DNA of 7,902 nucleotides, taken from contig DZDB01000067.1 of assembly GCA_022736605.1 (NCBI GenBank), forward strand, positions 2,326-10,227. The letters run 5' to 3'. Under the pieces are notes generated by a model that was not told the DNA's origin, made no database searches, and saw only the letters and a list, made by a program, of their open reading frames with translations. A program made the translations under genes and the position numbers. Shown one piece after another: positions 1 to 5,778 of this stretch. Source of the DNA: Sideroxydans lithotrophicus (lineage in GTDB: Bacteria; Pseudomonadota; Gammaproteobacteria; Burkholderiales; Sulfuriferulaceae). The stretch's first letter is position 1, and every line of letters begins with the position of its first letter.

Positions 1-371
1 GGATAGAGCCAATCCTTGCCATTGGCCGCACGATGCACTTCGAGCTTGGCAATCGGCGCGTGTTTGTAGCCTTCCACCCACACCAGATCGCACGGCGACA
101 GTTTGCCGACCAGCTCATCGAGAGGCGGCGCGGGCGCTTCGTTCAGCAGCGCCCAGCGCCGTTCCGACGCCACGATCACTTGCGTCGCTCCGGCCTGGCG
201 ATGGCGCCAGCTGTCCTTGCCGGGCTGGTCGAGGTCAACAGCGTGGTGCGTCTGCTTGATCACCGCAACCTTCAGGTCATCCGCCACGCAGTGCGCGATA
301 AGTTTCTCCAGCAGCGTGGTTTTGCCCGCCCCGCTCCAGCCTGCGAGTCCAAAAATGGGTTTGTTTATCAT
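1..371 (-). CDS. mobB: MobB, molybdopterin-guanine dinucleotide biosynthesis GTP-binding protein (partial)
   Basis: Only the N-terminal 123 residues are present; the gene runs off the left edge of the window. The reverse-strand translation starts MINKPIFGLAGWSGAGKTTL. Residues 11-18 (GWSGAGKT) are a Walker A P-loop. They are followed by IKQTHH (38-43), the family signature DxDxPGKDSxRHRxAGA (about 46-62) and DLVWVEGYKH (95-104). All of these align well with my memory of E. coli MobB. MobB is a GTP-binding accessory protein that assists MobA in attaching GMP to molybdopterin, giving the MGD form of the cofactor. The ATG at 371-369 begins right at the expected MobB N-terminus but has no clear Shine-Dalgarno sequence. 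The gene is divergent from moaA across 56 bp that contain a Mo-box-like palindrome, which suggests shared molybdate control. Confidence 0.93.
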   Translation of the reverse strand, partial: MINKPIFGLAGWSGAGKTTLLEKLIAHCVADDLKVAVIKQTHHAVDLDQPGKDSWRHRQAGATQVIVASERRWALLNEAPAPPLDELVGKLSPCDLVWVEGYKHAPIAKLEVHRAANGKDWLY

Positions 372-398
372 TGCAATCGCGTAGAATAGCGTTATATT
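371..398 (+). promoter_or_regulatory. Candidate sigma-70 promoter for moaA
   Basis: TTGCAA at 371-376 (4 of 6 to TTGACA) lies 16 bp before TATATT at 393-398 (5 of 6 to TATAAT). A transcript would start near 405 and leave a leader of about 23 nt before the moaA ATG at 428. The -10 hexamer falls inside the Mo-box-like palindrome, so a bound regulator would be expected to affect it. On the opposite strand a TATAAA (398-403 reversed) could serve mobB, but I see no well-spaced -35 for it. Confidence 0.4.
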
Positions 399-415
399 TT
401 ATACAGCATAACGCT
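388..415. promoter_or_regulatory. Putative Mo-box (ModE-like operator) between mobB and moaA
   Basis: The perfect 8-bp inverted repeat AGCGTTAT (388-395) / ATAACGCT (408-415) spans 28 bp. From memory, the ModE operator is two 11-bp half-sites close to ATCGnTATATA and TATATAnCGAT separated by 6 bp, also 28 bp in total. The left half here, AGCGTTATATT, matches about 9 of 11 positions. The right half, AGCATAACGCT, matches about 7 of 11. The site lies between two divergent molybdenum-cofactor genes; in E. coli ModE is known to control moaA. It overlaps the candidate moaA -10 hexamer, which would suggest repression rather than activation. That is inference, and no modE gene is in the window. Confidence 0.55.
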
Positions 416-427
416 TAAAGCAAAGCC

Positions 428-1417
428 ATGACAGCCTCGCCTCCCGCATTGACTGACCGCTTTGGTCGCCGCATCGAGTATCTGCGCCTGTCGGTGACGG
501 ATCGCTGCGACCTGCGCTGCAGTTATTGCATGCCGGAGGGCTTCAAGGGCTTTGAGGAACCGTCTCACTGGCTCACGTTTGACGAGATCGAGCGCCTGCT
601 GGGCGCGTTTGCCCGGCTCGGCCTGAAGCGCGTGCGCCTGACCGGTGGCGAGCCACTGCTGCGGCGCAATTTGCCCGAGCTGGCCGGACGCATTGCGCGC
701 CTGCCGGGTATCGAGGATTTATCGCTGTCGACCAACGCCACCCAGCTCGACAAACACGCCATGACGCTCAAAAAAGCGGGGGTGTCGCGGCTCAATATCA
801 GCCTCGATTCCCTACAGGCCGAGCGCATCGCCGCCGTCACCGGGCGCGACGTGCTGCACAAGGTGATGGCCGGGCTGGACAGCGCGCAGCAGGCCGGATT
901 TACCCCGATCAAGCTCAACATGGTGGCGATGCGCGGCGTCAACGACGACGAAATCGACGCGATGGTGGCGTTCTGTATGGCGCGCGGCTTTGTGCTGCGC
1001 CTGATCGAAGCGATGCCGATGGGCGACACCGGGCGCAATACGCAATTTCTTGATTTGCAACCGGTGGCAACGCGGCTGCGCGAGCAGTTCGGCTTAGTCG
1101 ATGCCGTAGCATCGGGCGGCGGGCCGGCACGCTACCTGGCAACGTCCGATGGCAGCTTTTCGGTCGGCTTCATCACGCCGATTTCGCAGCATTTTTGTGC
1201 GACTTGCAATCGCGTGCGTCTGTCGGTCGATGGCACGCTGTATTTATGTCTCGGCCAGGAAGAGAAATTCGAGTTCAGGCCTTTATTGCGCGATGGCGTG
1301 AGCGATGCCGAACTGGAAGCTGCCATTTTGAGCGCACTCAATCTCAAGCCAGAACGTCACGAATTCCGCGAACAGCCGAATAAAATCGTGCGCTTCATGT
1401 CCGCCACCGGCGGCTGA
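428..1417 (+). CDS. moaA: MoaA, GTP 3',8-cyclase (radical SAM)
   Basis: MoaA converts GTP to 3',8-cyclo-7,8-dihydro-GTP, the first step of molybdenum-cofactor synthesis (MoaC completes cPMP). The protein is 329 residues, the usual family length. The radical-SAM cluster motif CxxxCxxC is C27-C31-C34, preceded by the typical RLSVTDRCDLRCSYC context. The SAM-contacting TGGEPLLR follows at 72-79. The second, substrate-binding [4Fe-4S] cluster is ligated by C257-x2-C260-x13-C274, exactly the MoaA spacing. The protein ends in Gly-Gly, as MoaA proteins do; that tail is needed for activity. The ATG at 428 gives the expected N-terminus (MTASPPALTDRFGR). The ribosome site is weak, only a purine stretch about 10 nt upstream. 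The gene stands alone on its strand, divergent from mobB, and is followed by a MITE-like element rather than by moaC, moaD or moaE. Confidence 0.97.
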   Translation: MTASPPALTDRFGRRIEYLRLSVTDRCDLRCSYCMPEGFKGFEEPSHWLTFDEIERLLGAFARLGLKRVRLTGGEPLLRRNLPELAGRIARLPGIEDLSLSTNATQLDKHAMTLKKAGVSRLNISLDSLQAERIAAVTGRDVLHKVMAGLDSAQQAGFTPIKLNMVAMRGVNDDEIDAMVAFCMARGFVLRLIEAMPMGDTGRNTQFLDLQPVATRLREQFGLVDAVASGGGPARYLATSDGSFSVGFITPISQHFCATCNRVRLSVDGTLYLCLGQEEKFEFRPLLRDGVSDAELEAAILSALNLKPERHEFREQPNKIVRFMSATGG

Positions 1418-1422
1418 ATCAA

Positions 1423-1629
1423 CTAGCAGCCTGCCGGACTTGAAGAATCGTAGCGAAGTGGTTTAAGCAGGCAATTCGAATAGCGAATGCTCGCAAAATT
1501 CGGCTGGGCGAGGGCAGATTTTGCTGGTTTTGCAGGTCAATAGTCGTTCTATTGACCAAAAAAACAGTGAAATATGCACCGGCCAGACGGATTTGCAGCC
1601 GATTTCCTTTAAGTCCGACAGGCTGCTAG
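1423..1629. mobile_element. 207-bp MITE-like element with 19-bp terminal inverted repeats
   Basis: The left end CTAGCAGCCTGCCGGACTT (1423-1441) and the reverse complement of the right end (1611-1629) agree at 18 of 19 bases. Weaker symmetry continues inwards (GAAGAATCG against AAAGGAAATCG). CTAG sits at both extreme ends, so the target duplication could be CTAG or TA. The interior is rich in palindromes: GGTCAATAG (1535-1543) / CTATTGACC (1549-1557) with a 5-nt loop, GCAAAAT (1493-1499) / ATTTTGC (1518-1524), and ATTCGAAT at 1474-1481. No credible coding sequence lies inside. Size, symmetry and lack of a transposase fit a non-autonomous miniature element. A CTAG duplication would suit the YTAR target preference of the IS5 group, but I do not recognise the parent element. 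It fills almost the whole gap between moaA and nudJ. Confidence 0.75.
1535..1557. repeat. Perfect 9-bp stem-loop inside the MITE
   Basis: GGTCAATAG and CTATTGACC form a perfect 9-bp stem around TCGTT. A run of A residues follows on the plus strand, so it lacks the T-tract of an intrinsic terminator in that direction. Read on the minus strand, the T-tract comes before the stem, which is also wrong. I read it as structural symmetry of the mobile element. Confidence 0.6.
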
Positions 1630-1688
1630 TCGGCAAGCGCCTTGCAACAGCGTAAAATCGTGCGCTGATAATTCATAAATTTGCCCCA

Positions 1689-2135
1689 ATGATCTGGAAA
1701 CCGCATGTCACCGTCGCCGCTGTAATTGAGCGCGACGGCCATTTTTTGCTGGTCGAAGAAGAAACCGAAGACGGCATTCTGTTTAACCAGCCGGCCGGGC
1801 ATCTCGATCCGGGCGAATCGCTGCTCGCCGCCTGCGCGCGTGAGACTCTGGAAGAGACCGCGCATTACTTCACGCCGGAAGCGCTACTCGGGGTGTATCA
1901 GTGGCATCATCCTGGCCGCGACCGCACCTACCTGCGCTTTGCCTACACCGGCAGCTTGCATGGCCACGAATCCGGGCGCACGCTAGACGACGGCATTTTG
2001 CGTGCGATATGGCAAACGCCGGAGGAAATCCTCGCCCTTCAAGCGCGTCACCGTAGCCCACTGGTATGGCGCTGCGTCGAGGATTATCTGGCAGGCAAAC
2101 GTTTCCCGCTGAATCTGGTCACCCATTACGCATGA
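1689..2135 (+). CDS. nudJ: NudJ-type Nudix hydrolase (phosphatase NudJ)
   Basis: This 148-residue protein (E. coli NudJ is about 153) opens with PHVTVAAVIERDGHFLLVEEE, very close to NudJ. It carries the Nudix box from G37 to about residue 59: G37-x5-E43-x7-R51-E52-x2-E55-E56. The glutamates of REtLEE bind the catalytic metal. NQPAGHLDPGES before and inside the box, YQWHHP and LRF after it, and a late SPLVW are further NudJ-like points. Characterised NudJ hydrolyses nucleoside di- and triphosphates and HMP-PP, a thiamine precursor; substrate choice here is inferred from family only. The usual glycine of EExGu is alanine (A58). The ATG at 1689 gives the expected start. The gene overlaps mnmA by ATGA at 2132-2135, and nudJ-mnmA is also the E. 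coli order. Confidence 0.9.
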   Translation: MIWKPHVTVAAVIERDGHFLLVEEETEDGILFNQPAGHLDPGESLLAACARETLEETAHYFTPEALLGVYQWHHPGRDRTYLRFAYTGSLHGHESGRTLDDGILRAIWQTPEEILALQARHRSPLVWRCVEDYLAGKRFPLNLVTHYA

Positions 2136-3193
2136 GCAAGCCGCATATCATTGTCGGCATGTCGGGTGGCGTCGATTCGGCCGTCACTGCCCTGCTGCTG
2201 AAACAGCAGGGCTATCCGGTGACCGGCCTGTTCATGAAAAACTGGGAAGACGAGGACGACGAACACTGCCCGGCACGGCAGGACTTTCTCGATGTGTTGG
2301 CAGTCGCCGAGGTTATCGGAATCGAGATCGAAGCGGTCAATTTCAGCGCCGAATACAAGGATCGCGTATTCAGCTATTTTCTGCGCGAATACCAGGCTGG
2401 GCGCACGCCCAATCCGGACGTGCTGTGCAACGCCGAAATCAAGTTCAAGGCATTTCTCGATCACGCGCTGAGCCTGGGCGGCGAGCGCATCGCCACCGGC
2501 CATTATGCCCGGTTGCGCGAAGCCGACGGGCAGTTTGAATTGCGCAAAGCCGCCGACAGCGCCAAGGATCAGAGCTATTTCCTCTACCGCCTGAACCAGG
2601 CGCAGCTGTCCAAATCAATGTTCCCGCTCGGCGAACTGACCAAGCCCGAGGTGCGCAAACTCGCCGCGCAGGCCGGCCTGCCCAACCACGCCAAAAAGGA
2701 CAGCACCGGCATCTGCTTCATCGGTGAACGGCCATTCCGTGACTTTTTGCAACGCTACCTGCCGATTGAACCGGGCGACATGGTGACGCCAGAAGGCCGC
2801 ACAGTCGGGCGACATCAGGGTTTGATGTATTACACGCTGGGGCAGCGCCAGGGTTTGAACATCGGCGGCGCGGGCGAAGCCTGGTTTGTGGCCGATAAGG
2901 ACATGGCAACAAACCGTCTGATTGTGGTGCAGGGGCATGACCACCCGCTGCTGTTCAGCAGCCGCGTGCAGGCGCAGGATTTAAGCTGGGTCAGCGGCCA
3001 GTTACCCGACCCAGGTGTAGCCTATGCAGCCAAAACCCGCTACCGCCAGGCCGATGCCACGTGTCAAATCAGCGTACTGGACAGTACCCGCTGCGCGGTA
3101 CAATTCGACACGCCTCAATGGGCCGCCACGCCGGGACAGTCGGTGGTGCTTTACGCCGACGATGTCTGCCTGGGCGGCGGCATTATTCAATGA
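2132..3193 (+). CDS. mnmA: MnmA, tRNA-uridine 2-sulfurtransferase
   Basis: MnmA adenylates and thiolates U34 of tRNA-Lys, tRNA-Glu and tRNA-Gln to s2U, taking sulfur from the IscS-Tus relay. The 353-residue protein has the PP-loop ATP site SGGVDS at 11-16. Its two catalytic cysteines are C99 in NPDVLCN (with the conserved D96) and C195 in STGICFIGER. They correspond to C102 and C199 of the E. coli enzyme and lie almost the same distance apart. FMKNWE and GHYARL are further family signatures, and the C-terminal beta-barrel domain is present in full (ends CLGGGII). The reading frame is open back to 2066, but the ATG at 2132 is chosen because MSKPHIIVGMSGG is the usual N-terminus and because it overlaps the nudJ stop as ATGA. 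No Shine-Dalgarno is evident, so translation probably depends on re-initiation after nudJ. Confidence 0.97.
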   Translation: MSKPHIIVGMSGGVDSAVTALLLKQQGYPVTGLFMKNWEDEDDEHCPARQDFLDVLAVAEVIGIEIEAVNFSAEYKDRVFSYFLREYQAGRTPNPDVLCNAEIKFKAFLDHALSLGGERIATGHYARLREADGQFELRKAADSAKDQSYFLYRLNQAQLSKSMFPLGELTKPEVRKLAAQAGLPNHAKKDSTGICFIGERPFRDFLQRYLPIEPGDMVTPEGRTVGRHQGLMYYTLGQRQGLNIGGAGEAWFVADKDMATNRLIVVQGHDHPLLFSSRVQAQDLSWVSGQLPDPGVAYAAKTRYRQADATCQISVLDSTRCAVQFDTPQWAATPGQSVVLYADDVCLGGGIIQ

Positions 3194-4665
3194 AAACCAA
3201 GATGAATATTCTATTTGCCACCTCTGAAATCTATCCATTGGCCAAGACCGGTGGGCTGGCCGACGTCAGCGCCGCCCTGCCCGCAGCGCTGCGCAAGCTG
3301 GGGCTGGACGCACGCGTGTTACTGCCCGGCTATACACAAGTGCTGGCCGCTTTGCCGGAGGCCAGACCCCTGGTCAGTCTGACCCTGCCGACACACGGCG
3401 CGGTACGGCTGCTAAGCGCCACCATGCCGGATAGTGGTGTACCGCTGATCATCATTGAGCATGCCGGGTATTTTGAGCGTTCCGGCAGCCCGTATCAGGA
3501 TGGCTCGGGACAAGACTGGCCGGATAATTACCTGCGTTTTGGCCTGCTGTCGCAATTGGCTGCGCTACTGGCAAGCGCGACCAGCCCGCTCGCCTGGCAC
3601 GTCGATATTCTGCATTGCAACGACTGGCAAACCGGCCTGGCACCGGCCTATCTGCATTTTTCCGGTACCGCTGCTGCGCCCACGCTGATGACCGTGCACA
3701 ATCTGGCGTATCAGGGAATTTTTGCCGCCGACACCTGCGCACTACTGGGTCTGCCACCCGAGAGTTTCAGCATGCAGGGGGTCGAGTACTACGGCAATCT
3801 GTCATTTCTCAAAGCCGGGCTGTTTTATGCCGATCAGCTCACCACCGTCAGCCCGACTTACGCCGAAGAAATCCAGCACGAGACGCTGGGATTTGGCATG
3901 CATGGCTTGTTGCAAAGCCGCCACGACGCGCTTACCGGCATCGTCAACGGCATCGACACCGACGCCTGGAATCCGGCCAGCGACCCGCATCTGCCCAGAC
4001 ATTACAGCGCCGCTCGCATGACCGGCAAGGCGGTCATCAAACAGCTATTGCAGCAGGAACTGGGGCTCAACCCGCTAGCGGATGCGCCGCTGTTCGGTGT
4101 GATCAGCCGCATCACGCCGCAGAAAGGCCAGGACCTGGTACTGGCCATTGCGCCGCAATTGATCCAGAGCGGTGCACAGCTCGCCATCCTGGGCAGCGGA
4201 GACAGCGTGCTGGAGCTGGCCTTGCGCCGTCTGGCCAGCACCTACCCTGGCAAGGTGAGCGTGGTCATCGGCTATGACGAAGGCCTGGCACACCGGATTG
4301 AAGCCGGTGCCGATATTTTTCTGATGCCGTCGCGCTTTGAGCCGTGCGGACTGAACCAGATGTACAGCCAGCGTTATGGCACCCTGCCCGTGGTGCATCG
4401 CACCGGCGGGCTGGCCGATACCGTAGTGGATGCAACTGACACGACACTGGCTGACGGCAGCGCGAGCGGATTTGCTTTTGACAGTGCCACGCCGGGCGCA
4501 TTTCTCACCGCCACACAACGCGCACTGGCGTTGTATGTCAACCCGGTGCAATGGAAAAAACTACGCAAAAATGGCATGCAGCGCGATTTCAGCTGGGAAT
4601 CCAGCGCACGCCAGTATCAGGCGCTATATCAGAGCATACTGGCTACGGATGCACCAGTGGCTTGA
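3190..4665 (+). CDS. glgA: GlgA, glycogen synthase (ADP-glucose dependent, GT5)
   Basis: GlgA transfers glucose from ADP-glucose to the non-reducing end of an alpha-1,4-glucan. The 491-residue protein (E. coli 477) is a complete GT-B fold. The N-terminal Rossmann domain carries the ADP-glucose motif KTGGLADV from K19, followed by CNDWQTGLAPAYL and TVHNLAYQG. The C-terminal domain has SRITPQKGQDLVL, LGSGD and SRFEPCGLNQMYSQRYGTLP with catalytic E384 and C386, then RTGGLADTV. The frame is open from 3061, but the ATG at 3190 overlaps the mnmA stop as ATGA. A second ATG at 3202 (MNILFATSE) matches the family N-terminus even more closely and is a real alternative. Neither has a strong ribosome site. 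No glgB, glgC or glgP is nearby. The last 23 bp overlap the convergent protease gene. Confidence 0.96.
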   Translation: MKTKMNILFATSEIYPLAKTGGLADVSAALPAALRKLGLDARVLLPGYTQVLAALPEARPLVSLTLPTHGAVRLLSATMPDSGVPLIIIEHAGYFERSGSPYQDGSGQDWPDNYLRFGLLSQLAALLASATSPLAWHVDILHCNDWQTGLAPAYLHFSGTAAAPTLMTVHNLAYQGIFAADTCALLGLPPESFSMQGVEYYGNLSFLKAGLFYADQLTTVSPTYAEEIQHETLGFGMHGLLQSRHDALTGIVNGIDTDAWNPASDPHLPRHYSAARMTGKAVIKQLLQQELGLNPLADAPLFGVISRITPQKGQDLVLAIAPQLIQSGAQLAILGSGDSVLELALRRLASTYPGKVSVVIGYDEGLAHRIEAGADIFLMPSRFEPCGLNQMYSQRYGTLPVVHRTGGLADTVVDATDTTLADGSASGFAFDSATPGAFLTATQRALALYVNPVQWKKLRKNGMQRDFSWESSARQYQALYQSILATDAPVA

Positions 4666-5158
4666 GCGTCAACTGGTTGCCGCGCTGGGTAAATTCAAGC
4701 TGTTTGAGGAAACTCATGCCGAGTAAAACCGTACGCTGATCCAGCCCATCGGTAATCAGGGCGGGTACGTCACGCACCTCGATCGCACCCAGGCGTACGC
4801 TGTCCAGTCGGGTCTGGTAGGCCTTGGCCGTGCCGTTCGCCGTCTGTACCGAAACTGCCGCGCCGTGAACCAGTCCGAGTTGCTCAGCCAGACCGGCTGA
4901 CAGCGCAACCCGGCTGGCACCGGTATCGAGCAAAAACACCACGGCCTGCCCGTTAATCTCACCATCCGCTACATAATGGCCGTCGGCATTACGTTGCAGG
5001 CGTACTTCGCCGTGCTGGCGCGCCAGCTTTGCGGCATCATTGGGGTTTTCCGCCTGCTCGATGCGTCCGGAAAAATACCAGTACGCCAGCGCAAACAGCG
5101 TTGCCCACGCCAGCGTCAGCATGATCAACCCGCTGCGTCGGTGCGGATTTTCACTCAT
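4643..5158 (-). CDS. Membrane-anchored retropepsin-like aspartic protease (clan AA, TIGR02281-type)
   Basis: This 171-residue protein begins with a basic stretch (HRRSG), then one hydrophobic helix at about 11-29, giving an N-in anchor with the rest in the periplasm. The soluble part has the single aspartic-protease signature FLLDTGASRVALS with catalytic D78 (DTGAS 78-82). A flap-like region VQTANGTAKAYQTRLDSV follows at about 104-121, then the hydrophobic closing motif VLLGMSFL (144-151). One copy of the half-domain means it should work as a homodimer, as retropepsins do. The family is widespread in proteobacteria; its substrates are not known to me. Its ATG lies 3 bp after the orn stop with no Shine-Dalgarno, so translation is probably coupled. 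The 3' end overlaps glgA by 23 bp. Confidence 0.88.
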   Translation of the reverse strand: MSENPHRRSGLIMLTLAWATLFALAYWYFSGRIEQAENPNDAAKLARQHGEVRLQRNADGHYVADGEINGQAVVFLLDTGASRVALSAGLAEQLGLVHGAAVSVQTANGTAKAYQTRLDSVRLGAIEVRDVPALITDGLDQRTVLLGMSFLKQLEFTQRGNQLTLKPLVHP

Positions 5159-5161
5159 CGA

Positions 5162-5710
5162 TCAGGCCAGGTTGATGAAATTATCCCGATAAAACTTGAG
5201 CTCGACGATGGAATCGTAGATATCCGACAAAGCCTCGTGCTTGCTGTTTTTCTCGAAACCTTTGGCAACAGACGGTTTCCAGCGCTTCACCAGCTCCTTG
5301 AGCGTGCTGACGTCAAGATTGCGATAGTGAAAATAGGCTTCCAGCCTGGGCATGCCGCGCGCCAGAAAACGCCGATCCTGGCAGATTGAATTGCCACACA
5401 TCGGCGAGATCCCCGTGGGCACATACTCGGCCAGAAACGCCAGCATTTGCGCTTCAACCGCCGCTTCGTCCAGGGTTGATGCGCGTACCTTGTCAATCAG
5501 CCCGGAACGCCCATGGGTGGCCTTGTTCCAGCTGTCCATACCGTCAAGCACCGCATCGGATTGATGCACCACCAGTACCGGTGCTTCGGCAATGGTGTTG
5601 AGCTGGGAATCGGTCACCACCAGCGCCACTTCAATAATGCGGTCGGTGTCCGGGAGCAAACCCGACATTTCCATGTCTATCCAGATAAGATTGTTGTTGT
5701 CCTGAGCCAT
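5162..5710 (-). CDS. orn: Orn, oligoribonuclease (DEDDh 3'-5' exonuclease)
   Basis: Orn degrades RNA dinucleotides left by other RNases, including pGpG from cyclic-di-GMP breakdown, so it is tied to both RNA turnover and second-messenger clearance. The 182-residue protein matches the E. coli enzyme (181). The DEDDh catalytic residues are D12 and E14 (WIDMEMSG), D112 (CGNSICQDRRF), H158 and D163 (KHEALSDI). FHYRNLDVSTLKEL and RWKP are further Orn signatures. The frame extends upstream to 5767, but the ATG at 5710 gives the canonical MAQDNNNLIWID start, placing D12 and E14 as in E. coli. The protease gene follows 3 bp downstream. The gene is divergent from the M48 protease gene across 68 bp. 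Confidence 0.97.
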   Translation of the reverse strand: MAQDNNNLIWIDMEMSGLLPDTDRIIEVALVVTDSQLNTIAEAPVLVVHQSDAVLDGMDSWNKATHGRSGLIDKVRASTLDEAAVEAQMLAFLAEYVPTGISPMCGNSICQDRRFLARGMPRLEAYFHYRNLDVSTLKELVKRWKPSVAKGFEKNSKHEALSDIYDSIVELKFYRDNFINLA

Positions 5711-5778
5711 GATCGTGGGTACGTGATTAAAAGCGCGATTGTGGCATACTCGAATCCAGCCAGCCATTGCAGATCACC
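5711..5778. promoter_or_regulatory. Divergent intergenic region between orn and the M48 protease gene
   Basis: These 68 bp must carry promoters for both operons unless transcription enters from elsewhere. On the minus strand TTTAAT (5 of 6 to a -10) is placed for orn but has no good -35. On the plus strand CATACT (about 5748-5753) is a weak -10 for the protease. I see no convincing operator palindrome. Confidence 0.3.

Noticed and set aside
1535..1565. Strong stem-loop next to a homopolymer run, as a terminator for moaA
   Set aside because: The run after the stem is A on the plus strand, not T, and on the minus strand the T run precedes the stem. It belongs to the symmetry of the mobile element.
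1642..1672. TTGCAA ... GATAAT as a promoter for nudJ
   Set aside because: The hexamers are reasonable but the spacer is 19 bp, so I do not list it as a feature. A promoter must nevertheless lie somewhere between 1630 and 1688 or inside the MITE.
2066..2131. Upstream starts extending mnmA (2066), glgA (3061) or orn (5767)
   Set aside because: Each extension lies in or against neighbouring coding DNA and lacks family similarity. The chosen starts give canonical N-termini and, for mnmA and glgA, ATGA overlaps.
3615..4277. 220-codon plus-strand open frame in another frame of glgA
   Set aside because: The composition is Arg/Ala/Gln/His-rich, typical of an out-of-frame reading, and glgA motifs are continuous through the region.
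4075..4551. 158-codon open frame on the minus strand inside glgA
   Set aside because: It lies fully within a well-supported glgA and shows no recognisable domain. Open antisense frames are expected in high-GC coding DNA.
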